Positions 50,050 to 57,715 of a stretch of 64,000 nt of DNA are shown one piece after another. Made by a program: the position numbers and the translations under genes. Numbering within the stretch: the first letter of the stretch is position 1; each line of letters begins with the position of its first letter. The stretch lies in the NCBI RefSeq assembly GCF_028776105.2, contig NZ_CP145606.1, positions 1,488,001 to 1,552,000 of the forward strand, written 5' to 3'. Source of the stretch: Neisseria leonii (lineage in GTDB: Bacteria > Pseudomonadota > Gammaproteobacteria > Burkholderiales > Neisseriaceae). The notes under the pieces are model-generated. The model worked only from the letters and a program-made list of their open reading frames with translations, was not told the origin of the DNA and ran no database searches.

Positions 50050-50239
50050 ACAGGCGCGGCTGGCCGCCCTTCTGGGCGAAACCCTGCTGGAAGAACCCGA
50101 AGCCCCCGCAGATTGGGAATGTTGCGGCAGCGAATGCGGCGATGCCTGTATCCAAACGATTTACAGCAACAGCAGAGCCGCCTACCTTGCCCAGCAAAAC
50201 CGCCTGAAACAGCTGGCCGAAAACAAACAGGCCGTCTGA
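50033..50239 (+). CDS. Small Cys-rich protein with an oxidoreductase-like N-terminal domain
   Basis: A 68-residue protein overlapping the S4-domain gene. The central PEAPADWECCGSECGDACIQTIY has the CCGSxCxxC pattern of the Oxidored-like domain (Pfam Oxidored-like), whose role is unknown but which may bind a metal or Fe-S cluster through its four cysteines. The last residues QAV and the stop codon are written by a DUS (caGGCCGTCTGAA). Confidence 0.75.
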   Translation: MIPKAEQARLAALLGETLLEEPEAPADWECCGSECGDACIQTIYSNSRAAYLAQQNRLKQLAENKQAV

Positions 50240-50358
50240 AAACGGGCGCAGCGGGTTTCTGCGCAGCTAAAACGAACGGTGTGCGTTTCTGCGAAGCTAA
50301 AACCCGCAAAGCGGGTTTGCGAAGTAAAAACGCGTTACACGGTTTCTGCGAAGATTAC
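50229..50358. repeat. Tandem 30-bp repeats of the GTTTCTGCGAAGC family
   Basis: After a DUS at 50229 the unit GTTTCTGCGAAGCTAAAACG.. repeats four times, with starts at 50255, 50285, 50315 and 50342 (periods 30, 30, 27). The third copy has lost CT (GTTTGCGAAG) and the last runs directly into a REP-like palindrome. No gene. Confidence 0.8.
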
Positions 50359-50359
50359 C

Positions 50360-50474
50360 GTAGGTCGGATTCTCGAATCCGACACGGCTATAACGTGCGC
50401 ACTGTAAAACGATAAGCTGATTTCAATGCCCGTATTGTTGTTCTCTGATTGTCGGATTCAAGAATCCGACCTAC
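50360..50474. repeat. Inverted pair of REP-like palindromes before the PHP gene
   Basis: GTAGGTCGGATTCTCGAATC.. at 50360-50385 and its inverted partner (GTCGGATTCAAGAATCCGAC, CTAC at the end) at 50449-50474, 63 bases apart. Same GTAG-out/CTAC-out arrangement as at 52650-52732. Confidence 0.85.
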
Positions 50475-50504
50475 CATATCTCAAACGGCCGGGATTCGGA
50501 CACC

Positions 50505-51350
50505 ATGATTGATCTACACTGCCATTCCCATATTTCCGACGGCGCACTCAGTCCTGCCGAAGTCGTCCGCCTGGCACACGCCAACGGCTGCACCCTGCTC
50601 GCGCTGACCGACCACGACCACACCGGCGGCCTCGCCCAAGCGCGTGCAGAAGCACAAAAATGCGGCCTGCGCCTGATTAACGGCGTGGAAATCTCCGTTA
50701 CGTGGCGCAAACGCACCATCCACATCGTCGGACTGGATTTCAACGACACCGACACTGATCTGCAAAACCTGCTGTCCGCCGTACGCCAAGGCCGTCTGAA
50801 ACGCCTGGCTGCCATCGCCGCCAAACTGGAAAAACTCGGCATCACGGGGGCATACGGAGGCGCGCTGGCACAGGCCGCCAACCCCGAAATGGCCTCGCGC
50901 ACCCACATTGCCGAATATCTGATGAAACAGGGCTTTGTGCGCAACAAGCAGCAGGCGTTTACCAAATATCTGGGCGACGGCAAACCGGCCGCCGTGTCGC
51001 ACGAATGGACGGATTTGCCTTCTGCGGTTGCCGCCATCAACGGCGCGGGCGGACTGGCCGTCATCGCCCACCCCATGCGCTACGGTTTTTCCGCCACCGC
51101 CAAACGCAACCTGTTTGAAGAATTTAAAGCCTTGGGCGGCGCGGGCATCGAGGTGCACAGCGGCAGCAGCGACAAAAACGACCGCATGAACTACGCCCTA
51201 CTGGCCGATCGCTGCGGCCTGATGGCCAGCGCAGGCAGCGATTTCCACCGGCTCGGAGATTACGGAGGCGGCATATTGGGCGCCTGCCCCGAACTGCCCG
51301 CCAACTGCCGCCCCGTCTGGCAGGCCTTCCGCGAACCCCATACCGTCTGA
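50505..51350 (+). CDS. rnm: PHP-domain phosphoesterase, Rnm/YciV type
   Basis: A 281-residue PHP protein like YciV (Rnm, RNase AM), which removes 3'-phosphates from 3',5'-bisphosphonucleotides and acts as a 5'-3' exoribonuclease that trims 5S and other rRNA. Metal ligands appear in order: DLHCHSHISDG (H5, H7), LTDHDHTGG, NGVEIS, IAHPMRY and SAGSDFHRLGD at the C-terminal end. The DUS-derived peptide GRLKR lies near residue 100. It ends with TACCGTCTGAC, a degenerate DUS that includes the stop codon. Confidence 0.88.
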   Translation: MIDLHCHSHISDGALSPAEVVRLAHANGCTLLALTDHDHTGGLAQARAEAQKCGLRLINGVEISVTWRKRTIHIVGLDFNDTDTDLQNLLSAVRQGRLKRLAAIAAKLEKLGITGAYGGALAQAANPEMASRTHIAEYLMKQGFVRNKQQAFTKYLGDGKPAAVSHEWTDLPSAVAAINGAGGLAVIAHPMRYGFSATAKRNLFEEFKALGGAGIEVHSGSSDKNDRMNYALLADRCGLMASAGSDFHRLGDYGGGILGACPELPANCRPVWQAFREPHTV

Positions 51351-51497
51351 CAAGACAGATTCGCCCCCTGCTGCTTTTACACAAAATTGCATTGATTGCC
51401 GTTTTCCTCCGCAGGCGCGGCATTATACTGCGAAGCGGACGTACCGCCCTACGGGCGGATACCGATTCAACTGTCAAATATTTTCAGAGGATCCGAT

Positions 51498-51875
51498 ATG
51501 AAAAAAGTTTTATCTGCCGCACTCTTTACCGTTGCCTCTTTGGCCGCAGGCATGGCACAGGCCAACAACATCTCGGACACCGCCGTCAGCAGAACCGCCG
51601 TCAAATACACCTGCCAGCAAGGCAAAAAAATCACTGTTACCTACGGTTTCAACAAGCAGAAACTGCCCGTTTACGCCGAAGCCCATGTAAACGGCAAAAC
51701 CCGCCATATGCCGATTAATCTGCACCGTTCGGACAATGTGGACACCATTTTCGGCGACGAAAACAACTTCTCGCTGAGCACCGACGGCATGACCCGCAGC
51801 AACGTACGCAAAAAAGCCGTGATGATCACCTCTCCGGCTTCGGAAATTCTCTACAAATCCTGCAAACCGCGCTAA
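51498..51875 (+). CDS. acp: Adhesin complex protein Acp, MliC-like lysozyme inhibitor
   Basis: A 125-residue secreted protein closely resembling neisserial Acp: VKYTCQQGKKITVTYGFNKQ, then VNGKTRHMPINLHRSDNVDT and KKAVMITSPASEILYKSCKPR. Acp has an MliC-type beta barrel and in Neisseria it both helps adhesion and inhibits C-type lysozyme. Signal peptide 1-22 (cleavage after AQA). Two cysteines, C39 and C122, are placed to form the family's disulfide. AGAGGATCC lies before the ATG; the longer frame upstream has no start site. Inverted DUS follow as terminator. Confidence 0.9.
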   Translation: MKKVLSAALFTVASLAAGMAQANNISDTAVSRTAVKYTCQQGKKITVTYGFNKQKLPVYAEAHVNGKTRHMPINLHRSDNVDTIFGDENNFSLSTDGMTRSNVRKKAVMITSPASEILYKSCKPR

Positions 51876-51893
51876 ATCGGGCATGCTCCGCCG

Positions 51894-51926
51894 TCAGGCC
51901 GTCTGAAATCCAAACAGACGGCCTGA
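51894..51926 (+). terminator. Inverted DUS pair after acp
   Basis: TCAGGCCGTCTG (51894-51905) and CAGACGGCCTGA (51915-51926), 12-bp perfect arms, loop of 9, about 18 bases after the acp stop. Confidence 0.7.
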
Positions 51927-52159
51927 AATATATTCACAATAAAGCCATACCGTTTGCCGACACAACGATGCCCGAACGGCATCCACTCCGCCGTCCGCCC
52001 GAAATCCTGTCGGATGCCGGCCGTCAACCGCCTGCCCAAGCAAAGAAAAGTCCATACTGCTATAATTGTGGTGCAATCTGCCGTACAGTTCTGCCCTAAA
52101 AACCGGCTGCCTTGCAACAGTCTGCCGTTTCTTATTTTTCTTTAATTTAAGAACACAAA

Positions 52160-52603
52160 ATGAATTTTACGCCCTGCAAACTGCTTGCGCCGGCCGCCGC
52201 TGCCCTGCTCTGCCTGTCCGCCCCCGCGGCCGGTCCGGCAGATTTCAAAGCGGCAGAGACCGCCTATGAAAGCGGAAACTATACAGAAACATTCCGTTTG
52301 CTCTTGCCGAAAGCCGGGCAGGGAGATGCGGTTGCGCAGTACCTGATCGGTGTCAAGTATATGACAGGCGACGGTGTGCCGCAGGACTATGGTCAGGCTT
52401 TGACTTGGTTCCGCAAGGCCGCAGAACAGGGTGCTGCCATAGCACAAATCACTATCGGTGCCATGTATTTTAGTGGCGAAGGCGTGCCGCAGGACTTCGG
52501 CCAAGCCCGTTTCTGGCTGCAAAAAGCCGCACAAAATAAGAATCAGGAAGCCCGCAAATTAGCTGTGGAGGCTTTAAATCAGTTGGAACAGATGAACAGA
52601 TAA
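52160..52603 (+). CDS. Secreted Sel1-repeat protein
   Basis: A 147-residue protein with a signal peptide (about 1-24, ending SAPAAG) and two clear Sel1-like repeats (AVAQYLIGVKYMTGDGVPQDYGQALTWFRKAAEQG and AIAQITIGAMYFSGEGVPQDFGQARFWLQKAA, residues about 57-127). Such alpha-alpha solenoids mediate protein contacts in the periplasm; no specific partner can be named. GC content is lower than in the neighbouring genes. It starts 11 bases after a short AT-rich promoter-like stretch. Confidence 0.88.
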   Translation: MNFTPCKLLAPAAAALLCLSAPAAGPADFKAAETAYESGNYTETFRLLLPKAGQGDAVAQYLIGVKYMTGDGVPQDYGQALTWFRKAAEQGAAIAQITIGAMYFSGEGVPQDFGQARFWLQKAAQNKNQEARKLAVEALNQLEQMNR

Positions 52604-52649
52604 GCCGCCGACCGAGACTTGGTGTTCAAGCAAGGCCGTCTGAATTACT

Positions 52650-52732
52650 GTAGGTCGGATTCTTGAATCCGACAGTCAATCCGGCAATTTAGAAACGGTG
52701 TCGGAAATGTCGGATTCAAGAATCCGACCTAC
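52650..52732. repeat. BIME-like inverted pair of REP palindromes
   Basis: GTAGGTCGGATTCTTGAATC.. (52650-52674) and its exact reverse complement (52708-52732) flank 33 bases, so the two 25-bp palindromes are also an inverted repeat of each other. DUS lie on both sides (52632 and the hairpin at 52763-52790). Confidence 0.9.
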
Positions 52733-52762
52733 GGACTTGGTGCTTCCCGTGCCGTTTGAACA

Positions 52763-52790
52763 CATCAGGCCGTTTTCAGACGGCCTGATG
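52763..52790. terminator. Hairpin with DUS loop before yciO
   Basis: CATCAGGCCGT (52763-52773), loop TTTCAG, ACGGCCTGATG (52780-52790): an 11-bp stem built around a reversed DUS upstream of the YciO gene. Confidence 0.5.
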
Positions 52791-52831
52791 CTGTTGCGAC
52801 AGGCAGATGACAACAGGAAAGGATGCCGGAA

Positions 52832-53452
52832 ATGGCACAATTTTTCGCAATACACCCCGACAATCCGCAAGAGCGCCTGATCAAACAGGCCGCCGACATC
52901 ATCAGACAGGGCGGCGTGGCGGTTTACCCTACCGACTCCTGTTACGCGCTCGGCTGCCGCCTGGGCGACAAAGAAGCGATGGAGCGCATTTTGCGTATCC
53001 GCCAAATCGACCAGAAACACCATCTGACCTTGATGTGCGCCGATTTGCGCGAACTGGGCACCTACGCCAAAGTGGACAACAGTCAGTTCCGCCAACTGAA
53101 AGCCGCCACCCCCGGCAGCTACACCTTTATCCTGCCCGCCACCAAAGAAGTGCCCAACCGCACCCTGCACCCCAAACGCAAAACCATCGGCCTGCGCGTA
53201 CCCGACAACCAAACCGCCCTTGCGCTGCTGGCCGAACTGGGCGAGCCGCTGCTCTCCTGCACCCTGATGCTGCCCGAAAACGACGAACCGTTAACCGACC
53301 CTTACGAAATCCGCGACCGCCTCGAACACAGCGTCGACTTGGTCATCGACGGCGGCTGGTGCGGCACCGAACCGACCACCGTCATTGATATGACCGACGG
53401 TGTCGAACTCATACGCGAAGGCAAGGGCGACAAAAGCCTGTTCGGCCTGTAA
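52832..53452 (+). CDS. Sua5/YciO/YrdC-family protein, YciO type
   Basis: A 206-residue YrdC-fold protein. It contains GGVAVYPTDSCYALGC (the nucleotide-binding loop, here PTDS), the KHHLTLMCADLRELGTYA segment and GLRVPDN, matching the YciO branch rather than TsaC. TsaC makes threonylcarbamoyl-AMP for tRNA t6A; YciO has weak or uncertain activity. The inner Met (MAQFFAIHP) is chosen because AAAGGA lies at correct distance; an ATG at 52823 is nearly on top of that site. Confidence 0.88.
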   Translation: MAQFFAIHPDNPQERLIKQAADIIRQGGVAVYPTDSCYALGCRLGDKEAMERILRIRQIDQKHHLTLMCADLRELGTYAKVDNSQFRQLKAATPGSYTFILPATKEVPNRTLHPKRKTIGLRVPDNQTALALLAELGEPLLSCTLMLPENDEPLTDPYEIRDRLEHSVDLVIDGGWCGTEPTTVIDMTDGVELIREGKGDKSLFGL

Positions 53453-53465
53453 GATTCCACCCGTC

Positions 53466-53519
53466 AGGCCGTCTGAATGCCTGCAACCGCGTCATCTGAG
53501 GCCGATTTTCAGACGGCCT
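53466..53519 (+). terminator. Inverted DUS pair between yciO and the M50 protease gene
   Basis: AGGCCGTCTGAA (53466-53477) and TTCAGACGGCCT (53508-53519), with a 30-base loop, sit after the YciO stop. They could terminate or merely separate the two genes, which have the same direction. Confidence 0.55.
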
Positions 53520-53565
53520 CCATGATGCCGGTTTCATTGATTGAAAAGCATAACAAGGGATAATC

Positions 53566-54216
53566 ATGCAAAATTTCGATTTGGGCATTTTTCTGCTGGC
53601 CGTGCTGCCCGTCCTGCTGGCGATTACGGTACACGAAGCCGCCCACGGCTATATGGCGCGCCACTACGGCGACCGCACCGCCGAACAGCTCGGCCGCCTG
53701 ACGCTCAACCCGCTGGCACACATCGATCCGATCGGCACCATCGTCGTGCCCGCAGTCATGTTTTTTACCACCGGTTTTCTGTTCGGCTGGGCCAAACCCG
53801 TTCCCGTCGTGCCGCGCCACTTCCGCGATATGCGGATGGGTATGCGTATGGTGGCCGTAGCCGGACCGCTGGCGAATCTGGCCATGATGTTCGGCTGGGC
53901 AGTGCTGATGGGACTCTCACCGCTGGTACCCGAAAGTTTCCAATTCCCGCTGGGCAAGATGGCGCAATACGGTATTTCCATCAACGCCGTACTGTTCGTA
54001 CTCAATATGCTGCCGGTTCTGCCGCTGGACGGCGGCCGTTTTGTGGACAGCTTCCTGCCCGCCCGCGCTTCGATGAATTTCCGCAAAATCGAGCCCTACG
54101 GCATGTGGATCATCGTTATCCTGCTGATAACCGGCCTGCTGGGCAAAATCATGCAGCCTTTCCTGATGCTGATTTTCGGCGCAGTCAATCAGTTTATGCG
54201 CCTGTTCGGCGGCTGA
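53566..54216 (+). CDS. Site-2 protease-like M50 peptidase
   Basis: A 216-residue membrane peptidase. The zinc motif HEAAH is at 23-27 inside the first membrane region (LLAITVHEAAHGYMARHYGD), and the third ligand aspartate is in NMLPVLPLDGGRF near the C-terminal third. Five or six hydrophobic segments. Small stand-alone M50B proteins like this (YwhC type) have no established target. Confidence 0.9.
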   Translation: MQNFDLGIFLLAVLPVLLAITVHEAAHGYMARHYGDRTAEQLGRLTLNPLAHIDPIGTIVVPAVMFFTTGFLFGWAKPVPVVPRHFRDMRMGMRMVAVAGPLANLAMMFGWAVLMGLSPLVPESFQFPLGKMAQYGISINAVLFVLNMLPVLPLDGGRFVDSFLPARASMNFRKIEPYGMWIIVILLITGLLGKIMQPFLMLIFGAVNQFMRLFGG

Positions 54217-54551
54217 TGGGCGAAAGGCCGTCTGAAACGGATTCGTGCTATCCGCATCCGGCACTGACGTGAACTACCCCATACGGATTGCCACCCCGTT
54301 TTGCAAACAGGCCGCGTCCCGCCAAAGCACAGGCCGATTCTCGAATCCCGGCTGCGGCAGCTGCCAAGCGATAACAATATTTCACAAAAAGAAACCATAA
54401 CCCAAAATATGACATCAATATTTCCAAATAGGAAATATTCAATCAATAAAATCCCCATTTATCCTGCCGTGTAATATCCCTACAATGCAATGCAACAGGA
54501 GCAGCAACATCTGTTCCTTGATGGCAAAAACAATCTGTAAGGATATTTATC
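54217..54551. other. Gap with DUS, a degenerate REP-like copy and an AT-rich end
   Basis: After a DUS at about 54227 and a decayed palindrome (GGCCGATTCTCGAATCCCGGC near 54332) the sequence becomes AT-rich (54375-54475), unlike the surrounding genes. A TACAAT at about 54480 may be the -10 of the small secreted protein gene. No gene is seen. Confidence 0.5.
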
Positions 54552-54788
54552 ATGAAAAAAACCGTATTGACCCTGATCGCCCTGTCTGCCGCTTCGGCCG
54601 CTTTTGCTTCCGACATTCCCGCACGCCTGCAACAGGTTGCCGGTTTGCAGGAAATCCATGAAACCAAACTGACCGACCGTAACCCGAAACAGGACGACAG
54701 CCTGAAAGTCCGCTACACCGGCAGCCAAGACCAATCCCAGGCAGATTCGTCCTACCAACGCATCGGCCGTTACGAAGCACGCCTGTAA
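54552..54788 (+). CDS. Small secreted protein of unknown function
   Basis: A 78-residue protein with a clear signal peptide (MKKTVLTLIALSAASAAFA, cleavage after 19). The mature part, about 59 residues, is polar with SDIPARLQQVAGLQEIHETKLTDRNPKQ and a repeated-looking Q/S-rich centre; it ends RIGRYEARL. No domain is recognised. TAAGGATATTTATC gives the start, and a strong terminator ends the gene, so it is a monocistronic unit. Confidence 0.8.
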   Translation: MKKTVLTLIALSAASAAFASDIPARLQQVAGLQEIHETKLTDRNPKQDDSLKVRYTGSQDQSQADSSYQRIGRYEARL

Positions 54789-54802
54789 GTCGAAAGTGAG
54801 CA

Positions 54803-54839
54803 GCCCCGCCGGATAATCAGCCGGCGGGGCTCGTTTTTG
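54803..54839 (+). terminator. Strong rho-independent terminator
   Basis: AGCCCCGCCGG, loop ATAATCAG, CCGGCGGGGCT, then CGTTTTT. 11-bp GC-rich stem ending the small secreted protein gene. Confidence 0.92.
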
Positions 54840-54884
54840 AAATTTGTCGGAACCGGACAGCCGGATCAAGCATCCGGCCTGCGG

Positions 54885-55265
54885 TTACTGCATTTTGTCT
54901 GTTTTCTGTATTTTTACAGTGCCTTTTTCTATCTGAAATCGGGGGCTTGCGGGCATTGTACTGTAATACAGCGGCATTCCCTTGCCATCAAAACCTTGAA
55001 GCTCATACACAGCACCATTTTCTTCTTTTCTGTAAGGGATTCCCCTTTCCTTTGCCGTTTTCATCAACTCTTCCCCGGAAAGCTTTTTCTTTTTCAAATA
55101 TTCTTTCAGGTATTCAGCTTGGTCTTTGATGCCGGTTTCAGCTGTATCTTGTGTGATTCTGCCGGTTTCCTTGATATCGGTCTGTGTCCCGTTTTTTCCA
55201 CTTTGGCAAGACAGCAGCAGAAGCCCTGCCATGCAACTGAATGCTGTGAATATGCTTTTCTTCAT
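54885..55265 (-). CDS. Lipoprotein of unknown function
   Basis: A 126-residue lipoprotein with signal sequence and lipobox LLLLSC (cysteine at about residue 20). The mature part is highly charged, with EYLKEYLKKKKLSGEELMKTAKERG that is likely helical and a C-terminal beta-rich part (GAVYELQGFDGKGMPLYYST..). No family is recognised. The base composition is clearly more AT-rich than the housekeeping genes around it, suggesting later acquisition. A degenerate REP-like copy (GCCGGATCAAGCATCCGGCC, 54861-54880) touches its end. Confidence 0.75.
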   Translation of the reverse strand: MKKSIFTAFSCMAGLLLLSCQSGKNGTQTDIKETGRITQDTAETGIKDQAEYLKEYLKKKKLSGEELMKTAKERGIPYRKEENGAVYELQGFDGKGMPLYYSTMPASPRFQIEKGTVKIQKTDKMQ

Positions 55266-55379
55266 GTTAGTCCATTTTCCGATGAAGAACTCAAATCCTC
55301 ATTATGAGCGGTACAAAGAAACACTTGCCCGTTTCAGACGGCCTGCCGTCTGCGGATAAACGCAATGTGTTACGGCAGG

Positions 55380-55502
55380 CTAACGGCTGCGCGACATTTC
55401 CACACCGGCGCTGATTTGGCCGTAAATCTGACTGTTGCCGCCGCCCGTGGCACAGGCAGCCAGCAGGGCGGACGTTAAAAAGGCGGTGATGGCGGTTTTC
55501 AT
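55380..55502 (-). CDS. Tiny lipoprotein
   Basis: A 40-residue protein: MKTAITAFLTSALLAACATG. The lipobox LLAAC puts the lipidated cysteine at 17, leaving about 24 residues (ATGGGNSQIYGQISAGVEMSRSR). The inner start is chosen with GGATACGGAGC before it. It lies 28 bases after the phoR stop on the same strand and may be cotranscribed. Too small for domain assignment; real but low-information. Confidence 0.65.
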   Translation of the reverse strand: MKTAITAFLTSALLAACATGGGNSQIYGQISAGVEMSRSR

Positions 55503-55530
55503 GCTCCGTATCCTGTCGGACAAAGAATCA

Positions 55531-56874
55531 TCATACCGCACTTTCCGCCGTCCCACACCACGCCGGCGCACTCTGTTTGAGTACGGTGGAAAATTCGCTG
55601 CCTACGCCCACTTCGCTGTCAATCTGCAAGACCGCGCCGTGTTCGGCCAGAGCGTGTTTGGTAATCGCCAAGCCCAGGCCGGTACCGCCGCTCTGGCGGC
55701 TTCTGCCTTTGTCCACGCGGTAAAACCGCTCGGCCAAATGCGGCAGGTGTTCGGCGGCAATGCCCGGCCCGTTGTCCCGCACCGCAAAACGCACATCGGG
55801 CAGCATGAAGGGATTGCCCGGAAGCAGCGGTTCCAGCGACACCTCGATTTCTCCGCCTGCGGGCGTATAGCGCACGGCATTGAAAACAATATTGCTCAAA
55901 GCGTTGTACAGATCGGTATAAACGCCGTTTACCCACAAATCGGGCGTGATACGGCTGCGGATACGGTGGCGGCCGTCTGAAAGGCGCGATCCTTCTTCCA
56001 CCAGCGAGGCGGCCAGTGCCGACAAATCCAGCGGCACAGGCTCGCCCGGCACGCCCGATTCCAGACGTGAAAGCGTGAGCAGGTCGGAGAGCAGCGTCTG
56101 CATTCTGCTGCCTTCCTTACGCATGATGGCGACAAACTGCTGTATCTGCTCCGGCGGCATCTGCGGCATATCGGCGATGGTTTCGAGAAAGCCGTTAATG
56201 ACGGTAAGCGGGGTACGCAGCTCGTGCGAGACATTGGCGACAAACGCCGTGCGCGTGGCATTGAGTTTTTCCGCTTCGCTGACATCGCGCACAATCAGCA
56301 GGCGGCTGCCCCGCTCAAACGGCACCAGCAGGCAGTGCAAATGCCGTTCGCCCACCGGCCGGCGCGGCAGGGTCAGTTTCAGTTCGGCCGCCTCCTGCAC
56401 CGGTGCGGCCAGAAAACTCTGAAATTCGGGCAGGCGCACGACGTTGTGCAGAATACCGCCCCAATCGCGGAAATCCAGATTCAGATACTGCACGGCCAGG
56501 CTGTTCATCCAGCTGATACGGCCTTCCGCATCGAGAATCATCACAGCGTTGGGCATGGCCTCGGCCGCGCGGTTGAAACGCTGCAAGGCCTGCGCGAGCT
56601 TCTGCTTGCGCTTTTTGCGGCTTTTGTTCTGTGCCAGCAGACGGTCGAACACACTGCCCCACAGGCCGTCTGCGGCGGGGATTTTGCTGCTTTTCGGATA
56701 GGCCAGCCAAGCCGACAGGCGCGCAGTATAATAAAGCTGCACCGCCAACTGCACCGCCAGCACCGCCGCCACGGCGGCAAACAGCCCTGCCCAGCCGTAT
56801 ACCGCGTAGCCGGCCAGCGCGGCCGGCAACAGTGCAAACAGCCCTTTGGACAACGCCCACCAAAACTTCTGCAT
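55531..56874 (-). CDS. phoR: Phosphate-regulon type sensor histidine kinase
   Basis: A 447-residue sensor kinase. Two N-terminal membrane helices (about 8-48) are followed by a short PAS-like domain (about 100-200), then the HisKA domain with H217 in FVANVSHELRTPLTVINGF, and the HATPase domain with N-box NAVRYTPAGGEIEV and G-boxes DNGPGIAAEHL and GGTGLGLAI. With only a small periplasmic part it matches PhoR rather than other kinases. It follows phoB by 2 bases. A periplasmic or membrane phosphate-transport signal is expected. Confidence 0.92.
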   Translation of the reverse strand: MQKFWWALSKGLFALLPAALAGYAVYGWAGLFAAVAAVLAVQLAVQLYYTARLSAWLAYPKSSKIPAADGLWGSVFDRLLAQNKSRKKRKQKLAQALQRFNRAAEAMPNAVMILDAEGRISWMNSLAVQYLNLDFRDWGGILHNVVRLPEFQSFLAAPVQEAAELKLTLPRRPVGERHLHCLLVPFERGSRLLIVRDVSEAEKLNATRTAFVANVSHELRTPLTVINGFLETIADMPQMPPEQIQQFVAIMRKEGSRMQTLLSDLLTLSRLESGVPGEPVPLDLSALAASLVEEGSRLSDGRHRIRSRITPDLWVNGVYTDLYNALSNIVFNAVRYTPAGGEIEVSLEPLLPGNPFMLPDVRFAVRDNGPGIAAEHLPHLAERFYRVDKGRSRQSGGTGLGLAITKHALAEHGAVLQIDSEVGVGSEFSTVLKQSAPAWCGTAESAV

Positions 56875-56876
56875 AT

Positions 56877-57575
56877 TCAGACGGCCTTTTTCGATGAAAA
56901 GCGGTAACCCGAGCCGCGCACGGTCTGGATAAAGCCGTCATACCCGCTGGGTTCGAGCGCGCGGCGCAGGCGGCGGATATGCACGTCCACCGTGCGTTCC
57001 TCGACAAACACATGGTCGCCCCACACCAAGTCGAGCAGTTGGCGGCGGCTGTAAACCCGCTCGGTGTGCGTCATAAAAAAATGCAGCAGTCTGAACTCGG
57101 TCGGGCCGAAATTGACCGGTATACTGCCGCCGAAAACACGCTGCTCAGACGGATCCAGCTTCAAACCCTCGATTTCGATGCACTCGCTGGTTTTCTGCGG
57201 CGCACGGCGGCGCAGCAGGGCATTGATGCGTGCCACCAGCTCGCGCGGCGAAAACGGCTTGGTCAGATAATCGTCGGCACCCTGATTCAGCCCCTGCTCC
57301 TTATCCGCATCTTCGCTGCGTGCCGTCAGCAAAATAATCGGCAGGTCGCGGCTGCGCTCTTCCTGCCGCAGCTGGCGCACAAACTGCACGCCCGAAGCTC
57401 CCGGCAGCATCCAGTCGACCAGCACCACATCGGGCAGCGCCGCCGCCAGAAGCGGCTTGGCCGCCTCCACACTCTCTACCGTCTCTACCACAAAACCCGC
57501 CTGTTCCAAAGAAAAGCGGATCAGCGCCTGAATCGATTCTTCGTCTTCGACCACCAATATGCGCACATCAGCCAT
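56877..57575 (-). CDS. phoB: Phosphate-regulon type response regulator
   Basis: A 232-residue OmpR/PhoB-type regulator. The receiver has acidic pair E10-D11, phosphoacceptor D54, T84 and K106. The C-terminal winged helix ends RRLRRALEPSGYDGFIQTVRGSGYRFSSKKAV, where the last residues AV and the stop come from a DUS. Its pairing with the PhoR-like kinase suggests control of phosphate uptake genes. A possible Pho box is seen upstream. Confidence 0.93.
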   Translation of the reverse strand: MADVRILVVEDEESIQALIRFSLEQAGFVVETVESVEAAKPLLAAALPDVVLVDWMLPGASGVQFVRQLRQEERSRDLPIILLTARSEDADKEQGLNQGADDYLTKPFSPRELVARINALLRRRAPQKTSECIEIEGLKLDPSEQRVFGGSIPVNFGPTEFRLLHFFMTHTERVYSRRQLLDLVWGDHVFVEERTVDVHIRRLRRALEPSGYDGFIQTVRGSGYRFSSKKAV

Positions 57576-57687
57576 GTTTTTCGTTCCCGTTTTAGGTTAA
57601 TTCCAGTCTGTTTATCCGGCAAAAGTACCCGCAGACGGCATACCGCCCGACGACTTTTACCGATTCAGACAAGCATACGCTGCCGAG

Positions 57688-57705
57688 ATGTCTAAAATAT
57701 GACAA
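57688..57705 (-). promoter_or_regulatory. Possible Pho box before phoB
   Basis: Minus strand TTGTCATATTTTAGACAT, 113 bases before the phoB ATG, matches the E. coli Pho-box consensus (CTGTCATAWAWCTGTCAY) at about 12 of 18 positions. It would allow autoregulation; this is inference. Confidence 0.35.
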
Positions 57706-57715
57706 AGAAACCGCC

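Noticed and set aside
50229..50358. Possible CRISPR array because of 30-bp periodic repeats
   Set aside because: The units are directly adjacent without unique spacers, and no cas gene is near.
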